64,000 bases of DNA, taken from assembly GCA_022559985.1 (NCBI GenBank), contig JAFJTR010000083.1, forward strand, positions 1 through 64,000. Reading direction: 5' to 3'. The position numbers and the translations under genes are program-made. Shown here in pieces: positions 54,288 to 64,000 of the stretch. Source of the stretch: Parastagonospora avenae f. sp. tritici 18332-5 (taxonomy: Eukaryota; Ascomycota; Dothideomycetes; Pleosporales; Phaeosphaeriaceae). The first letter of the stretch is position 1. The number at the start of each line of letters is the position of its first letter. The notes under the pieces are model-generated. The model was not told the DNA's origin and searched no databases. It saw only the letters and a list, made by a program, of their open reading frames with translations.

Positions 54288-54728
54288 ATGACTCCGCCCC
54301 CTGCGCGAGTGATAGAGCTCATTGTTACAGGTATGTAAGGTCATCTCCACCACCAATTGGGTTTTGTTGCCCCGCCAGCACCGCGCTCGAGTCTCTGGAT
54401 TCACGCGATTGCTTCTCGAAGCCCACCGCGAGGCCCCTCAGCAATCAAGACAAGATTGACACAGCGTGCGCGCATGAGATCTAACGAAACCCTTGACTTT
54501 TCGACTGAGACCCTCGAGCTTAGCAAGCAAGCCGCTGACCAGACCGATCTCCACCGCGAGGGCCGTGAGACCGGACACGCGATACCGGCTAGACTCCTCC
54601 GCGGAGGCGACGACTACACAAGAGGCCGAGCAGAGATTTTGGATACCCCAACACGGCTGGAACTTGTCCTCTGTGTCGCGAACCACTGTCCCGAGGCCAT
54701 GAGCGGACCTTTGGGTCTCGATAGATAG
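54288..54728 (+). CDS. Hypothetical small protein (weak two-exon prediction)
   Basis: ATG 54288 follows a CA-rich leader (CACCACAATG). Exon 1 (54288-54330) ends at a good donor, G/GTATGT. The acceptor at 54378 (CCGCCAG) gives a 48-bp intron, and exon 2 (54379-54728) is open to TAG. The product is 130 residues: MTPPPARVIELIVTAPRSSL, then a charged segment with LDFSTETLELSKQAADQTDL and RGGDDYTRGRAEILDTPTRL. No signal peptide, membrane segment or known domain. The intron size and splice sites fit the other genes here, which is the main support. It could equally be a remnant of a larger gene, since decayed coding pieces follow downstream. Confidence 0.35.
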
Positions 54729-57700
54729 CTCAGCCATGAGCGCGCATTGCGACAACCCCGCGCAGCCTGTGACCAATACCACGAGACTTTCCCGGTTGCA
54801 CACAACAGTCTTCTCAGTGATCCGGCATAGGCGGCGATGCTCACGGGGTTTTCCTCATGATCTGACTTGCCAACTGTGGCACATCGCGATCTTCGGCCAG
54901 GATGCCGCCAAGCAACAGGAAGATCGCGACGAGGAGAATTTTCCGGAGGGAAGGCACCAAAAACATCGCCTCTGATGGCAAGCCGACGATGCCGGGGTCA
55001 TTCGCCAACATCATGCGTTGTAGTGATGTATACATGCGCGACATACATTAAAGTTTGCCAGGGAAGCGTATGGCCCTCGAGCTTGCGAGCGCAGCATGAC
55101 GGTCGAAAATCATCTACGTCCAAGTGTATTCGGACATCATAGCGGATACGGGCGGGCGCCGTGTCATACGCTATCAAGAAGGGGATGCTGGTATCCAAAG
55201 GCATGGTATATGTTTATGATCAAGGTCGACTTGACAGGATCCTTACACGCTGGCGAGAGAGCGATGTCGATAGCGACCTTTTCGGATACCCACAGGAACA
55301 CTCTGAGGCCGTGCCCAGTCTCATATGATGGAAATGTTCTGGCGCCCGTTATTTGTAAAGGCTCCAAATCTGAGTATGGGACTCCTGAGACGAAGTCGTT
55401 CATGTCGCATTGCGTTGAACGCGTATGGACCGAATGGCCTTGGTTACGAGTCTGGAAATCGCAAATTACGACACACCGGCTTGTGTCGAGTCCGTCCTAG
55501 GTAGCATGAGATGCTGTACATCCATTTTCGACATATTGTTCGTCTCCAAAAAGCCCCTAGGATCTCTTGTTTCGAACGCCAACGGACCTTACCGGCCCAA
55601 TCGATCGACTACACCAGATGGAAGGCAGTCCCAGCTCTTTCTTTGCAGCACCCACACGCTCCGGTCTGCGTGAAGCGAATATCCCTAAGGGGTGCTTTGC
55701 ACGCGGTCCAAGTATTCGAAAAAATGTGGACCAAGATGTTGGCACGGACACACTTGTTACAATAATGGATACTGCCAACACTGAGTCAGGTGTGATGCAT
55801 ATACTGTAGTGCAAGTGTTAGGTATGTCTGCCAAACACAGTTGGATGTCGCAAGCATAGCGGGACGCCCTTGCAGCCAAGAACCTCTTTGAAATCCATCC
55901 ATGAGGTGTTGGGAGCTTGTAGCCTACGGGAATATCGCCCGGCCACTCGTTGTTCTATTTGGACAGGACCAACCGATATTTCGATACCACAGGCGGCATA
56001 TGCTGGCCACCTTTCCGTGTTGCGGCAATTATGACAAGTCACCTGGCTTCCGGAAATCGAGCAAGGGTCCAGCGTGTATCTCTCGTACCATCGGGACATC
56101 AAGCTGACTTGGAAGATGGACACGCTTGAGAAGCGCTGCAGACGAAAAAATGGCGTGGCACGGTGTTACGGCGGTACCTCGAAACGCCACGGCTGCAGTA
56201 CCACTTGGGAGGATGGTATCATGCCCACGACTCCCATCCTGTGTATGCATGTTGCTGAGTTACAAATCATAACAGAGGCTTCGTAAACGTCTATCGCTCT
56301 TGATGCGGACGTGGGGTCCTGCGCCTCGACATTTAATGGTTGTTGGCGGGGCCAGGTGGAATATGTTAGATGGACTTTGGTGTTGTCGCGAGCCTTTTCG
56401 TTCCGGCTACTGGCAAGGATGAGATGTTCCTGCGAGTGTTGCTGGTAGGCCGCCGATGTGTAGCTACAGTCCAGCACACACATTATGGACCTCGTCCGTG
56501 GTCCCGACGGAGGCGGGTGCAGCTAGGTTCATGTCTCTGGCAGTCCTCGCAGCGCCCATAGAACAAGCCTACGCCTTTACATAAACCGTTCAAGCTCCAT
56601 GGTGTGTGTGTGTTCTCATCGAGACTTCGGTGATCGGTGCGGGGAAGAGTCGCGGAGGGGTTGGAGCTGTGCCCCAAGTTCTGGCGCGCGAGTCGAAACA
56701 GCAGGACTGCGGACGGCTTGCGGTGTCAGTTGGGTGTAAATCAAAGGCCCTCGTACCTTCTCCTTCCCTGATGCTGTTGCAGCAACGTTGTCAGTGGTGG
56801 TGGCGGGAAGCTGCCAAATCGCGGCACGGCGCCACGCAGAAGAGCCAGCCATGGATTCTTTGACCAAGAAGTGGCGGCTGTTGGAGGCCTCTGTTCTTCT
56901 AGAAGAAGCTCAGCACAGTCTATTCGAGCGGCCGTCTATGCCCAGTCGTGCGTTGAGAGAAGCTGAGGGTTCTGTGGCTGCGAGTAAAGGTGGGCTTCGA
57001 GGCGAGGCGTCGGCTGCACTCTCTGAGGCAGTGATATTGCAGAGCCGTACCCGATGAGCCCGTTCAGATCTCAGATAAAAGACGCAGTGGCCAAGAGAGT
57101 GTGCGGATTGCACTCAGGCATCTGGTGTAGGTGAGTGTGGTGGTGGGGGGGTGGAAGGAGTCCTATGGGCGGGAGACAGCTCAGCTCCTCCAAACAAAAG
57201 CCCGCCAATTTCAAGCAGCACCGACAAAATCGATAGCAGCGCATTTCCTACAGGATATGGCGGCTATGTTGACGGTGCTTGCGCCTTTCAGAAGACGGAA
57301 CCAAGGACGTCAAGGCCTGGTGGCAGAAAGACTTTTGTCAGCCATACCGGTCTGGCATGTCTGACATTGTCACAAGAGTGGCCTGGCAGCACGAATGAAA
57401 CCTGAAGCTCGTGCACAGTATTGTACGAATAAGGCCGTCCTTGAAGGTGATCATGAGCGCCCAAACCCAGAAGCTACGAAGTCTTTGAGCGATGTTGCTT
57501 CCAAAATAGCACGGCTCACAGCAGGCTGTTGGTCCTATGCTGGTGCTCAGGCAGGTCCATGTTGCCGCATGCGAATGCACGTGAACCGGATCTTCCCTCA
57601 AATGCAGCTACAGGTCCTCCAGCGATCGCAGCAAGTTTGTAGTCGGCAATGTATGCTTAAATGACAAAGTCGCATTGGAGGGAGGGGGCTGTACGTCAAG

Positions 57701-58244
57701 ATCAGACCCGGATTCCTTGTAGGTGCCAAAGGTCCACGAACAGGAGACGCACGTCACAATCATGGCAAATTAAGCAGCCTGGAGCGCACAAGAACGAGGA
57801 AGTCGCGATGTGTCGTTGCAAAGCAGATGCGGGACAGCTACGCGAGGTTGACCAAGCTTCGCTGAGCTTTGACACATTCGCGGCATCTTCCATGAACCTT
57901 CGAAGCTAGATGCAACCTCTTGTCATCCCTCACATTTCAACATCACAATGCATACGACGACGAGCACATTTGACAACTTTCCAGTACATTTTATTACTTA
58001 CTGAGGACATGCGGACCATTTAGTACTTCTACTTCCCTGGCTTTACCATTCTAAACCACCCATGGACCAGGAAACGCTCAGAATCTCATCATCCCTTGCG
58101 GATCTTATATCGACGTGCTCTACCTCGAACACCCATTGCAACGGCATTGCGCACACGACAAAACTCCCTGGAACGACTCTCTTATTCCTATCGCGCGCTT
58201 GACTTCTGCGTTGTATCGTTTAAGCCAAGCAGGATCGCTGTCCC
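54729..58244. other. Accessory stretch with decayed coding fragments
   Basis: About 3.5 kb with no intact gene I can recognise. Several frames read like protein for 50-80 codons and then stop or shift: 55143-55328 (+), 55567-55809 (+; FAAPTRSGLREANIPKGCF), 56038-56286 (+; VTWLPEIEQGSSVYLSYHR) and 56788-57057 (+). They are not in one frame and I could not join them by introns. Base composition is not strongly AT-rich, so heavy repeat-induced mutation is not the explanation. The stretch may be the remains of one or more larger genes, or non-coding. Confidence 0.4.
55143..55328 (+). pseudogene. Coding-like fragment, 61 codons, family unknown
   Basis: Following an AG at 55141-55142 (possible acceptor), the frame is open for 61 codons: RIRAGAVSYAIKKGMLVSKG, MVYVYDQGRLDRILTRWRES, DLFGYPQEHSEAVPSLI, ending in TGA 55326-55328. 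After the stop the same frame continues WKCSGARYL before a TAA. Residue composition and alternating hydrophobic/charged pattern look like a real globular or helical protein, unlike neighbouring frames. No start codon is near. It may be an exon of a decayed gene. Confidence 0.3.
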
Positions 58245-58690
58245 TCAACTTTCGAACACGTTCTCACGCAGATAGGAACAGGCCCTCTCACCAATGGCAT
58301 TCTTCCAGTGTCCAAGGTGACAGAGGTATAGATCCGGCTGGTCCTCCATCGGTGGGAAAGGCCCCAAGACGAAGGAGTTCTCTCCATAGAAAATTTGAAG
58401 CGCTAGATCACGGAACTGCGAATTGGTTTCCGAAATCGCAAAGAGCTTCATAACTGGGCCGACCCGGCCGATCCGGAAGGCCGGTAATGGCCCAGACGGA
58501 TCGTCATGCGGACCGAAGACAGCGAAGTTGTATTGTCCCGATGGGGTCGATGGCGGCCAAAAGAAGAGTTCGACATGAACATGAACAGCTATAAAGCAAG
58601 AGCATATCTGTTTTGAACCGCGCCTGTGGTACCGGGTACCTTCCGGGGAGCCTAATGCTCGCCACGGACATGACTCAAATCCGCGACCGT
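58245..58690 (-). pseudogene. Fragment resembling F-box/2EXR-like fungal proteins
   Basis: On the minus strand a frame is open from about 58690 to the stop at 58247-58245. Its C-terminal part reads VMKLFAISETNSQFRDLALQ then IFYGENSFVLGPFPP and LYLCHLGHWKNAIGERACSY. The pattern 'residues-before-ALQIFYGENSFV' is typical of the expanded fungal family of F-box/2EXR-like proteins (often written as EALPIFYGxNxF). The upstream part (FWPPSTPSGQYNFAVFGPHD) is in the same frame but lacks a start codon, and the protein stops soon after the motif where relatives continue. I infer a truncated gene remnant. Confidence 0.4.
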
Positions 58691-60331
58691 CGGGATGACG
58701 GCCTCGACTACACTGACAGGAAGGTCAAACAAAACAGCAAAAAATGGTAACTTCTCATTGATTGAGCGCGTCATTCTTAGTGCAGGGGCTGAGCTAATCT
58801 TCTCTGTATCGTTTACAAAATGACCGAATACCTGAAGGCGAAAGATTGACGGACAGCAGGCTTTAAATACTCGGAGTTGTTGTGTGGTCAGAATCCAAAG
58901 GGTGGATGTAGGCTACGCGTGAGCTCCGCACCGTCACCACAGCAAGGATCACAGTTGAGCTTGCAGAACAACAAATGCACGACGCGCTTTTCTGAGTTGG
59001 CCCGGGTTTCCACACTAAATTCGGGGTGTTTCGAAGCTCCGATACACCACATTTCGGTGCCTCGAGATGCCTGTATGGAGATCACATCGTTTCAAAATAC
59101 GACCGCAATATTGCAACAGGCTCCGCGATACCTTATTACATCGAGATCATGAGTCGATCGAGCTGGCTGAAACCTACAATTCGGATCAATTTGTTTGCAA
59201 TAGCTGCGCAGCAATGCAGTATACGAGGTAAGAAAGGTACTCCAACCTCATCCAAAGCCACCGGGCTATCTGATCCAAGGCCAATGTCAGCTTTAAATGA
59301 ATTCTTCCTAGGTAAACCATCAATGTAGAGCTCATCCAGGCAGCTCCCTGGCTTTTCCGCAGGCTACGCGCGCGAGTAACGTATACTCCAGTAGCTCTAC
59401 ACGCTCACAAGTAATCGAATGCACGCTTCTCTGTGCCCACTAAATTTTTCAGGAAAACTCATCAATGGCCGCAATACGCACGCCAGGGTCCCTGAGGTAC
59501 TCTAGCAATACCTCAATCTTTTAGACTTTGCAGCGAATGAGATTCGCCAACTCATACCGCACCTTGCTTGAGTAGGATGTTCGGTGGAAAATTGCATTAT
59601 GTTGATTGTATATGCCCACTTAGAATTTGACACGCGTCCGCCCTGCAGGTTGATTGCTCAAGTTGATGTCACATCAGCACCAGCAGTCAATTGACCCAAC
59701 AGACTATTCCAGACTTGACATATAAGTAAAAGGTTGGAGTCAATAGTCTGGTGTAGGTTGTAAGAACAAATCACCATTTGCGATACCTATTATGAGCCAG
59801 TTTGCAAGATGAAAAATATGTAGAAGGTTGCCCTGTAGCCTGGAATTCTACGTGTGCTATGCACGAGATTACTCGAACATCATCGTTACCCAATGATTTG
59901 CTTTCACAAGTGCCAGCCTAATAACCACCGGCTTACTACAGCTCCCTTCCCAGCCCTACACGCGAAGGACGCGGACCTGCATAACGCCGTAACGCGGTCC
60001 GCTAACAACGCATCTCACCAAACCTTGTCTACACATCACGGCACTGGAACAAAAAGACATCAATGATGATGATGATGATGATACAAAGACAAGACGCGAG
60101 ATATGTTGCTTCTAAGTAACTACTAACTACTATCACATATAACGAAACCCAAACAAAACCCAAACAAAGTGATCAAGGCAGGCCGACCTCAAATCGATCC
60201 ATTCCGACAGATAACCCCATCAAATTCAAATATCCCAGACACCAGAACACCATATCCATGCAACCCAAAACGCCAGCAAATGCATCCGCTATCCAAACAA
60301 ATCGTCAATCTCCCTTCATCTAGTATGACTC
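58691..60331. other. Gene-poor stretch (no gene seen)
   Basis: About 1.6 kb without recognisable genes. It contains a spaced 9-bp inverted repeat (CAGACTATT at 59700-59708, AATAGTCTG at 59742-59750) and an (ATG)6 microsatellite at 60063-60082, the latter in the likely 3' UTR of the next gene. Confidence 0.4.
60063..60082. repeat. (ATG)6 microsatellite
   Basis: Six perfect ATG units plus AT form a 20-bp simple repeat, probably in the 3' untranslated region of the small minus-strand gene that ends at 60332. Confidence 0.9.
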
Positions 60332-60610
60332 TTACGAGTGATAGCTCCCACTCGGCGCACTACTCGACGTGTTGGGGTCGTACGTCTGCCCGCCGCCATT
60401 GTGGATGACAGGAGGTTTGCTGCCGTAGCGTTTCGCGCGCGACGAGTCGGCTGATTGCGCGTAGATGGACGAGGAGTATGCTGGGAGGGTGTTAGAGTCA
60501 TGTCCCCAATGCAGACGAGATTGGTGGAGAGACGTACTGGTTGAGGATGTGGAGGGGCGAGAGGTGTAGGCGGCCTTTGTGGCCTGGCCATAGTATGAGT
60601 TCGATGACAT
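60332..60610 (-). CDS. Small Ser/Tyr/Gly-rich protein
   Basis: Two exons (60610-60538, 60480-60332) encode 73 residues: MSSNSYYGQATKAAYTSRPS, then YSSSIYAQSADSSRAKRYGS and GGGQTYDPNTSSSAPSGSYH. The 57-bp intron has a perfect donor (GTACGTC), a CTCTAACAC branch site and CCCAG, but is a multiple of three and stop-free, so an unspliced reading of 92 residues is also open. The product is low-complexity, hydrophilic, probably disordered, with no signal peptide. Function unknown. A long CA-rich leader upstream of the ATG fits an expressed gene. Confidence 0.55.
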   Translation of the reverse strand: MSSNSYYGQATKAAYTSRPSTSSTSTSLHQSRLHWGHDSNTLPAYSSSIYAQSADSSRAKRYGSKPPVIHNGGGQTYDPNTSSSAPSGSYHS

Positions 60611-61878
60611 TGTGGCGGGTGATGACTGGTGGATGTGTTGCGGAGGCGTGGTGAGGCGTGGTGGGTTGGTTGTGGTTGATGGTAAGATGGACGATGTGTT
60701 TGGCTGGTGTGTACGAAGACTGTAGGTAGAAGTTGCTTGATCGAATGAAGACAGTGCAGGTGATGTGTAATTATGACTGGCAAGACCCTCGATGACTGGT
60801 ATGAATGACTGTTGTATAGAGAGAGAAGAGAGAAAAGAAGAAACGACCTACAATCGAGCCGATTTAATACTCCAGGCAGACAAAAAAAACTCACTGAGGC
60901 CGCCAATTACTTTCCCCTACCGATCGCTCTATTCCTCCTACCCCATCGGCGCTCTCCTACAGATGCCTGAGCAAGTGCGCAATTGCGATGATTCACGCGC
61001 TGGCGTGGCTATGTCCAAGTCCCCAGGCACCACGCTAACATCCAGGCAGCCACCCAACCAGCGCTCACCCGAAACATTCTGGTGAACCGAAAGCAGGAGA
61101 ACGCATGGAGTCTGGAGTCATAAACGCCTGTTCGGGACCGCCGTTGTTAGCAGCGACGCGATAAAGTGATCAAAAGAGAAATAGCACAGCCGCGTCAGTC
61201 ACAACGCTGGATGATGACTGGAAAAGTATGCAAGGCACAATCAGGCCAGGACCAATAGGTAGCAGTCTGCTGACTGGCGCGACGCGCGATCCAGTGACGT
61301 TTGCCACGCCCAGACTGGGGGAATCAGACGCAGTCGTTGATAACGGCGAGCTTTTTGGGTCACCGGATACTGTTTGGGTAGTGCAGGGGGGCTGGCGCCG
61401 TAGTTGCCTGGGAGCCATGGCCGTGCTAAGGAATAAATCTCAGGACAGAATGTTGCAGGGAAACGGATTACGGAGCAGGTGACGATGCGAAACATGAAGG
61501 AAAGGAGATAGGAGACGGAGGCGAAGAGTCCGTGGGCAAGAGGCTGTGTTGTGGTGGTGAGCATGGCGGGGTTCGGTGCGGTAAGCACGGAGACGAGGCT
61601 GCTACGAGGCAGAACGCCTTATGTGTAAGCAACAGCCCACGAGCCGTCCTCCGCGGCCATTTGCGCATTCTTGCAGCAAACTAGAATTTTGTAAGCCTTT
61701 GAAACTTGGGCAGCAACAGAGTAAGAGTCCTCGGCCTAGGCTTGTTCTAATCGACAGGCAACAAGCACAGCATATCGAGGCTCGCACTTCGGTTCAGGGA
61801 TGATGTAGAAATGGCAGATCCGCCTGCTCTGGGTATCATTTATTCTTCCCCTCTCGAACTTTGCAAACAATCAACGGA
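60611..61878. other. Intergenic region (no gene seen)
   Basis: About 1.27 kb that should hold the promoter and long 5' UTR of the small gene and the 3' UTR of PRP17. Open frames on both strands are short and unconvincing. No RNA gene recognised. Confidence 0.4.
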
Positions 61879-63281
61879 CTAATCCCAGAACTTGAGACCA
61901 CCATTCAAGTCACCAGTGATGACCTTACTCGTCTCCCTCGGATGCCATTGAACAGCCAACACCGGCGCATCACCTGCATGAATCTTGTGCCACATCTTGC
62001 ACGTCTTCCAGTCCCAGAACACACAGTAACCACCGCTGTCACCGGAGCTGATGAATTGACCATCCGGTGATATCGCGATGTCAGGAGCATAGCCTGCGAC
62101 GTTGTGCCCTCTGTAGCTCTTCTTGCGGTTCTGGCGGAATCGGTCGGTGGAGGAATAGACGGTGACTTGGTTGTCGGAGGACTGGAACGCGACGTATTTG
62201 CCGGAAGGATGGGGCGCAGCACGGACCATGGAGAACATGTATGGTTCGGCAATGAACTTGATGGGGACTGGGATACCATATTCCCATGCACGCAGCGACT
62301 TGTCGTCAGACGTTGTGATGAAGCGGCGATTCTCGTCGCAGAAGGTAATGGTGTTGACGGGACCCAAATGGTGATCGTATTCCTGGACCATCTCCCCGCT
62401 TCTTGTGTCGTACTGTAGAATCTTCTTGTCGCTCATGCCAGCAAGGAACTCGTGGGGTGTAGACGGGTTGATGCGTACCACGTGCGGCGTCTTTCCACTA
62501 GTGAACTTGTTCAGACATTTGCCCGTTTCTGTATCCCACAGCTTCATGTAGCGATCGTAACTCGCAGATATGAATTGTGTACCAGTAGGGTTGAAGTCGA
62601 TGTCATTCACAGACTTGGTGTGCCCCGAGAAGGTTCGTAACAGCTCGCGTTGGTGGTATACATCCCACAGAGCAATCTTGGAGTCGGCCGAGGCTGAAAG
62701 GAGAAGGTGGCCGCTGTCTGGGATGAATCGGACCTGCGTGATGGATTTCGTGTGGTACTTGTATGTGTGGATAAGCTTCTTCGGTATGAAATTCTTGGGT
62801 TCGTAGTCGCCGGTGAGTTTGATATCCAGGTCTATGTCATATTAGCTTGGCCCGTTCAGTCATATACTCAGGTTCACATACCAGTCGGCACATGCATATA
62901 CGTCCTTCCCTGGTAATCGTACTGCTGGCTGCCCACAAACTCGCTCGTCTCTCCAGCAGCTTCCGTGTCTTGATAGTCCGTACCGGCAAGCTTTCCCGGC
63001 GCAGCTGCTGGGTTATCCTCAATTTCATCCTCTTCGTATACTATTTCCACCTCTTCATCGCTACCGTATTCGTCGTCTGAAGCAGCATCCGGCCGTTCTT
63101 CCTCGTATCTTGCCCAAGGTCCCTTGTATGCTCCGGTGCCAGCAACTATACTAGTGTCGCCCTTCCCTTCACGCTTTCTCTTCTTTGTGTTGCCTCCCTC
63201 GATTGCTCGGTGCCCTTGTCGGAAGGTGTGTTCGCTGATGTACGTCTCAGCCGCAAACCCAGTAGGAACTCGGCCTGCCAT
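61879..63281 (-). CDS. PRP17: Pre-mRNA splicing factor Prp17 (CDC40)
   Basis: Two exons (63281-62882, 62831-61879; 50-bp intron) give 450 residues. The N-terminal ~150 residues are charged (TYISEHTFRQGHRAI, KKRKREGKGDTS, GPWARYEEERPD), followed by a seven-bladed WD40 propeller: SGHTKSVNDIDFNPTGTQFI, SYDRYMKLWDTETGKCL, DDKSLRAWEYGIPVPIKFI, and the C-terminal VITGDLNGGLKFWD. These are diagnostic of Prp17, a second-step splicing factor that joins the spliceosome around exon ligation. Length matches yeast Prp17 (455). Complete. Confidence 0.95.
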
Positions 63282-63830
63282 GCTGGCACGCAGATTTTAG
63301 GATTGTTGATGCAACTGCCGAGGGTGTAGATGTTGAGTAGCTATCTCCTAGAGCCGCTGGTTTTTTGCGCTGCCTTCACTTAGAGGTTGGGTGCAACCAA
63401 AGTAGATTGTGGTTGGAGCACTGGTCGATCATGGAGCTGCAACTTTTGGCCAATGACTAAGCGCCAAGACATATCATGTTTAAACTTGATCATGTGAAAT
63501 CGTTGATTTACAAGGCTAAGGCAACGCTATCATAACCCATTGAAGGTAAAACTATGCCTCTCCACCTGGCTGATATTGGTATCCAGCGCCGTTCCCCATG
63601 GTAACCTCCATACAACCCACCATATTATCCCAATCCATCCTATTTCCCAACGTCCTCCTGTCCACCATTAATTGCGAAAGCGCGAATCTTTGCGTCATCG
63701 TCAGGCATGCCACATTGCTCTTCGTGCGAGGATGCCTTGTTCTACCAGCGATGGATCGCTCGGGTCCAAACTCCAATTGCGCAAGCGACGCAGCGTAGTA
63801 ACACATCGTCAGATCCCCCAACGGCCACGT
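63282..63830. other. Intergenic region (no gene seen)
   Basis: About 550 bp between the PRP17 start and the 3' end of the ERV14 gene. An open frame on the minus strand extends from the ERV14 3' flank but is out of the family frame and not protein-like. Confidence 0.4.
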
Positions 63831-63923
63831 CTAGTGGGATTCGTCGCGGATGAGGGCGACGATCATGCTGTAGAGGTAGAAGAAGAACATAAGCAAGTGG
63901 AAACCGAGCTTGATGAATGATTC
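63831..63923 (-). CDS. ERV14: Erv14/cornichon ER cargo receptor, last exon only
   Basis: The final exon encodes the last 30 residues of a cornichon-family protein: ESFIKLGFHLLMFFFYLYSM then IVALIRDESH and TAG at 63833-63831. This matches the third membrane helix and tail of Erv14, the COPII cargo receptor that packages membrane proteins leaving the ER. The exon is preceded by CACACAG; upstream sequence to the window end lacks family similarity and begins GTACAC at base 64000, so the window appears to end exactly at the intron donor (77-bp intron). The rest of the gene lies outside. Confidence 0.85.
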   Translation of the reverse strand, partial: ESFIKLGFHLLMFFFYLYSMIVALIRDESH

Positions 63924-64000
63924 CTGTGTGATGTCAGCGCATTGCTTCTTCGCATCTGTGCGCTGCAGTGCGCCAAAAGCACCATGATGTCGCCGTGTAC

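Noticed and set aside
59700..59750. 9-bp inverted repeat as ends of a miniature transposon
   Set aside because: Arms are short, the inner 33 bp carries no further symmetry, and no target-site duplication is visible.

Overview
The window is nuclear DNA of a filamentous ascomycete (Pezizomycotina). Every multi-exon gene has short GT-AG introns, nearly all 46-60 bp with CTAAC/CTGAC-like branch sites. The gene set is typical of these fungi: a Zn2Cys6 regulator, a GH92 mannosidase, a cytochrome b5-acyl-CoA dehydrogenase fusion, Gpc1, Kha1 and Ste6. Gene style suggests Dothideomycetes, probably Pleosporales, but this is inference. Introns were placed by hand from splice signals, reading frame and family similarity.

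Layout. 1-3.1 kb: the 3' end of a non-LTR (Tad1/LINE-type) retrotransposon with a nonsense codon, then a membrane-anchored coiled-coil gene carrying a frame break and a stop. 3.4-24.4 kb is a dense housekeeping block: FSH1-like hydrolase, proteasome lid Rpn5, a repeat-rich BRCT protein, Trm734/WDR6, the PBDC1/YPL225W homologue, Ste6-type ABC transporter, GPI mannosyltransferase Gpi14, Translin-associated factor X and a PIN-like/RGG protein. 25.4-44.2 kb is more metabolic: FAD oxidoreductase, zinc-cluster regulator, b5-ACAD, small cupin, GH92, Kha1, a damaged secreted-protein gene and an aldo-keto reductase. 45.4-51.8 kb: Gpc1 and cohesin Smc1, divergently arranged. 52.1-60.3 kb is gene-poor: a second, nonsense-bearing copy of the secreted-protein gene, one weak small gene and several decayed coding fragments. 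60.3-64 kb: a small Ser/Tyr/Gly-rich protein, splicing factor Prp17 and the last exon of an Erv14/cornichon gene cut by the window end.

The genes form no single pathway. Themes are RNA metabolism and translation (Trm734, PBDC1, TRAX, PIN/RGG, Prp17), chromosome biology (Smc1, BRCT protein), and secretion and membranes (Gpi14, Gpc1, Erv14, Ste6, Kha1). The most interesting items are (1) the BRCT protein, with about 13 TP-centred repeats, two PP1-docking-like motifs and a C-terminal cyclin-docking-like KKLRLF; (2) a pair of related secreted-protein genes, both damaged, one apparently by loss of its ATG and a frameshift, the other by two in-frame TGA codons; and (3) the decayed accessory stretch at 52-60 kb.
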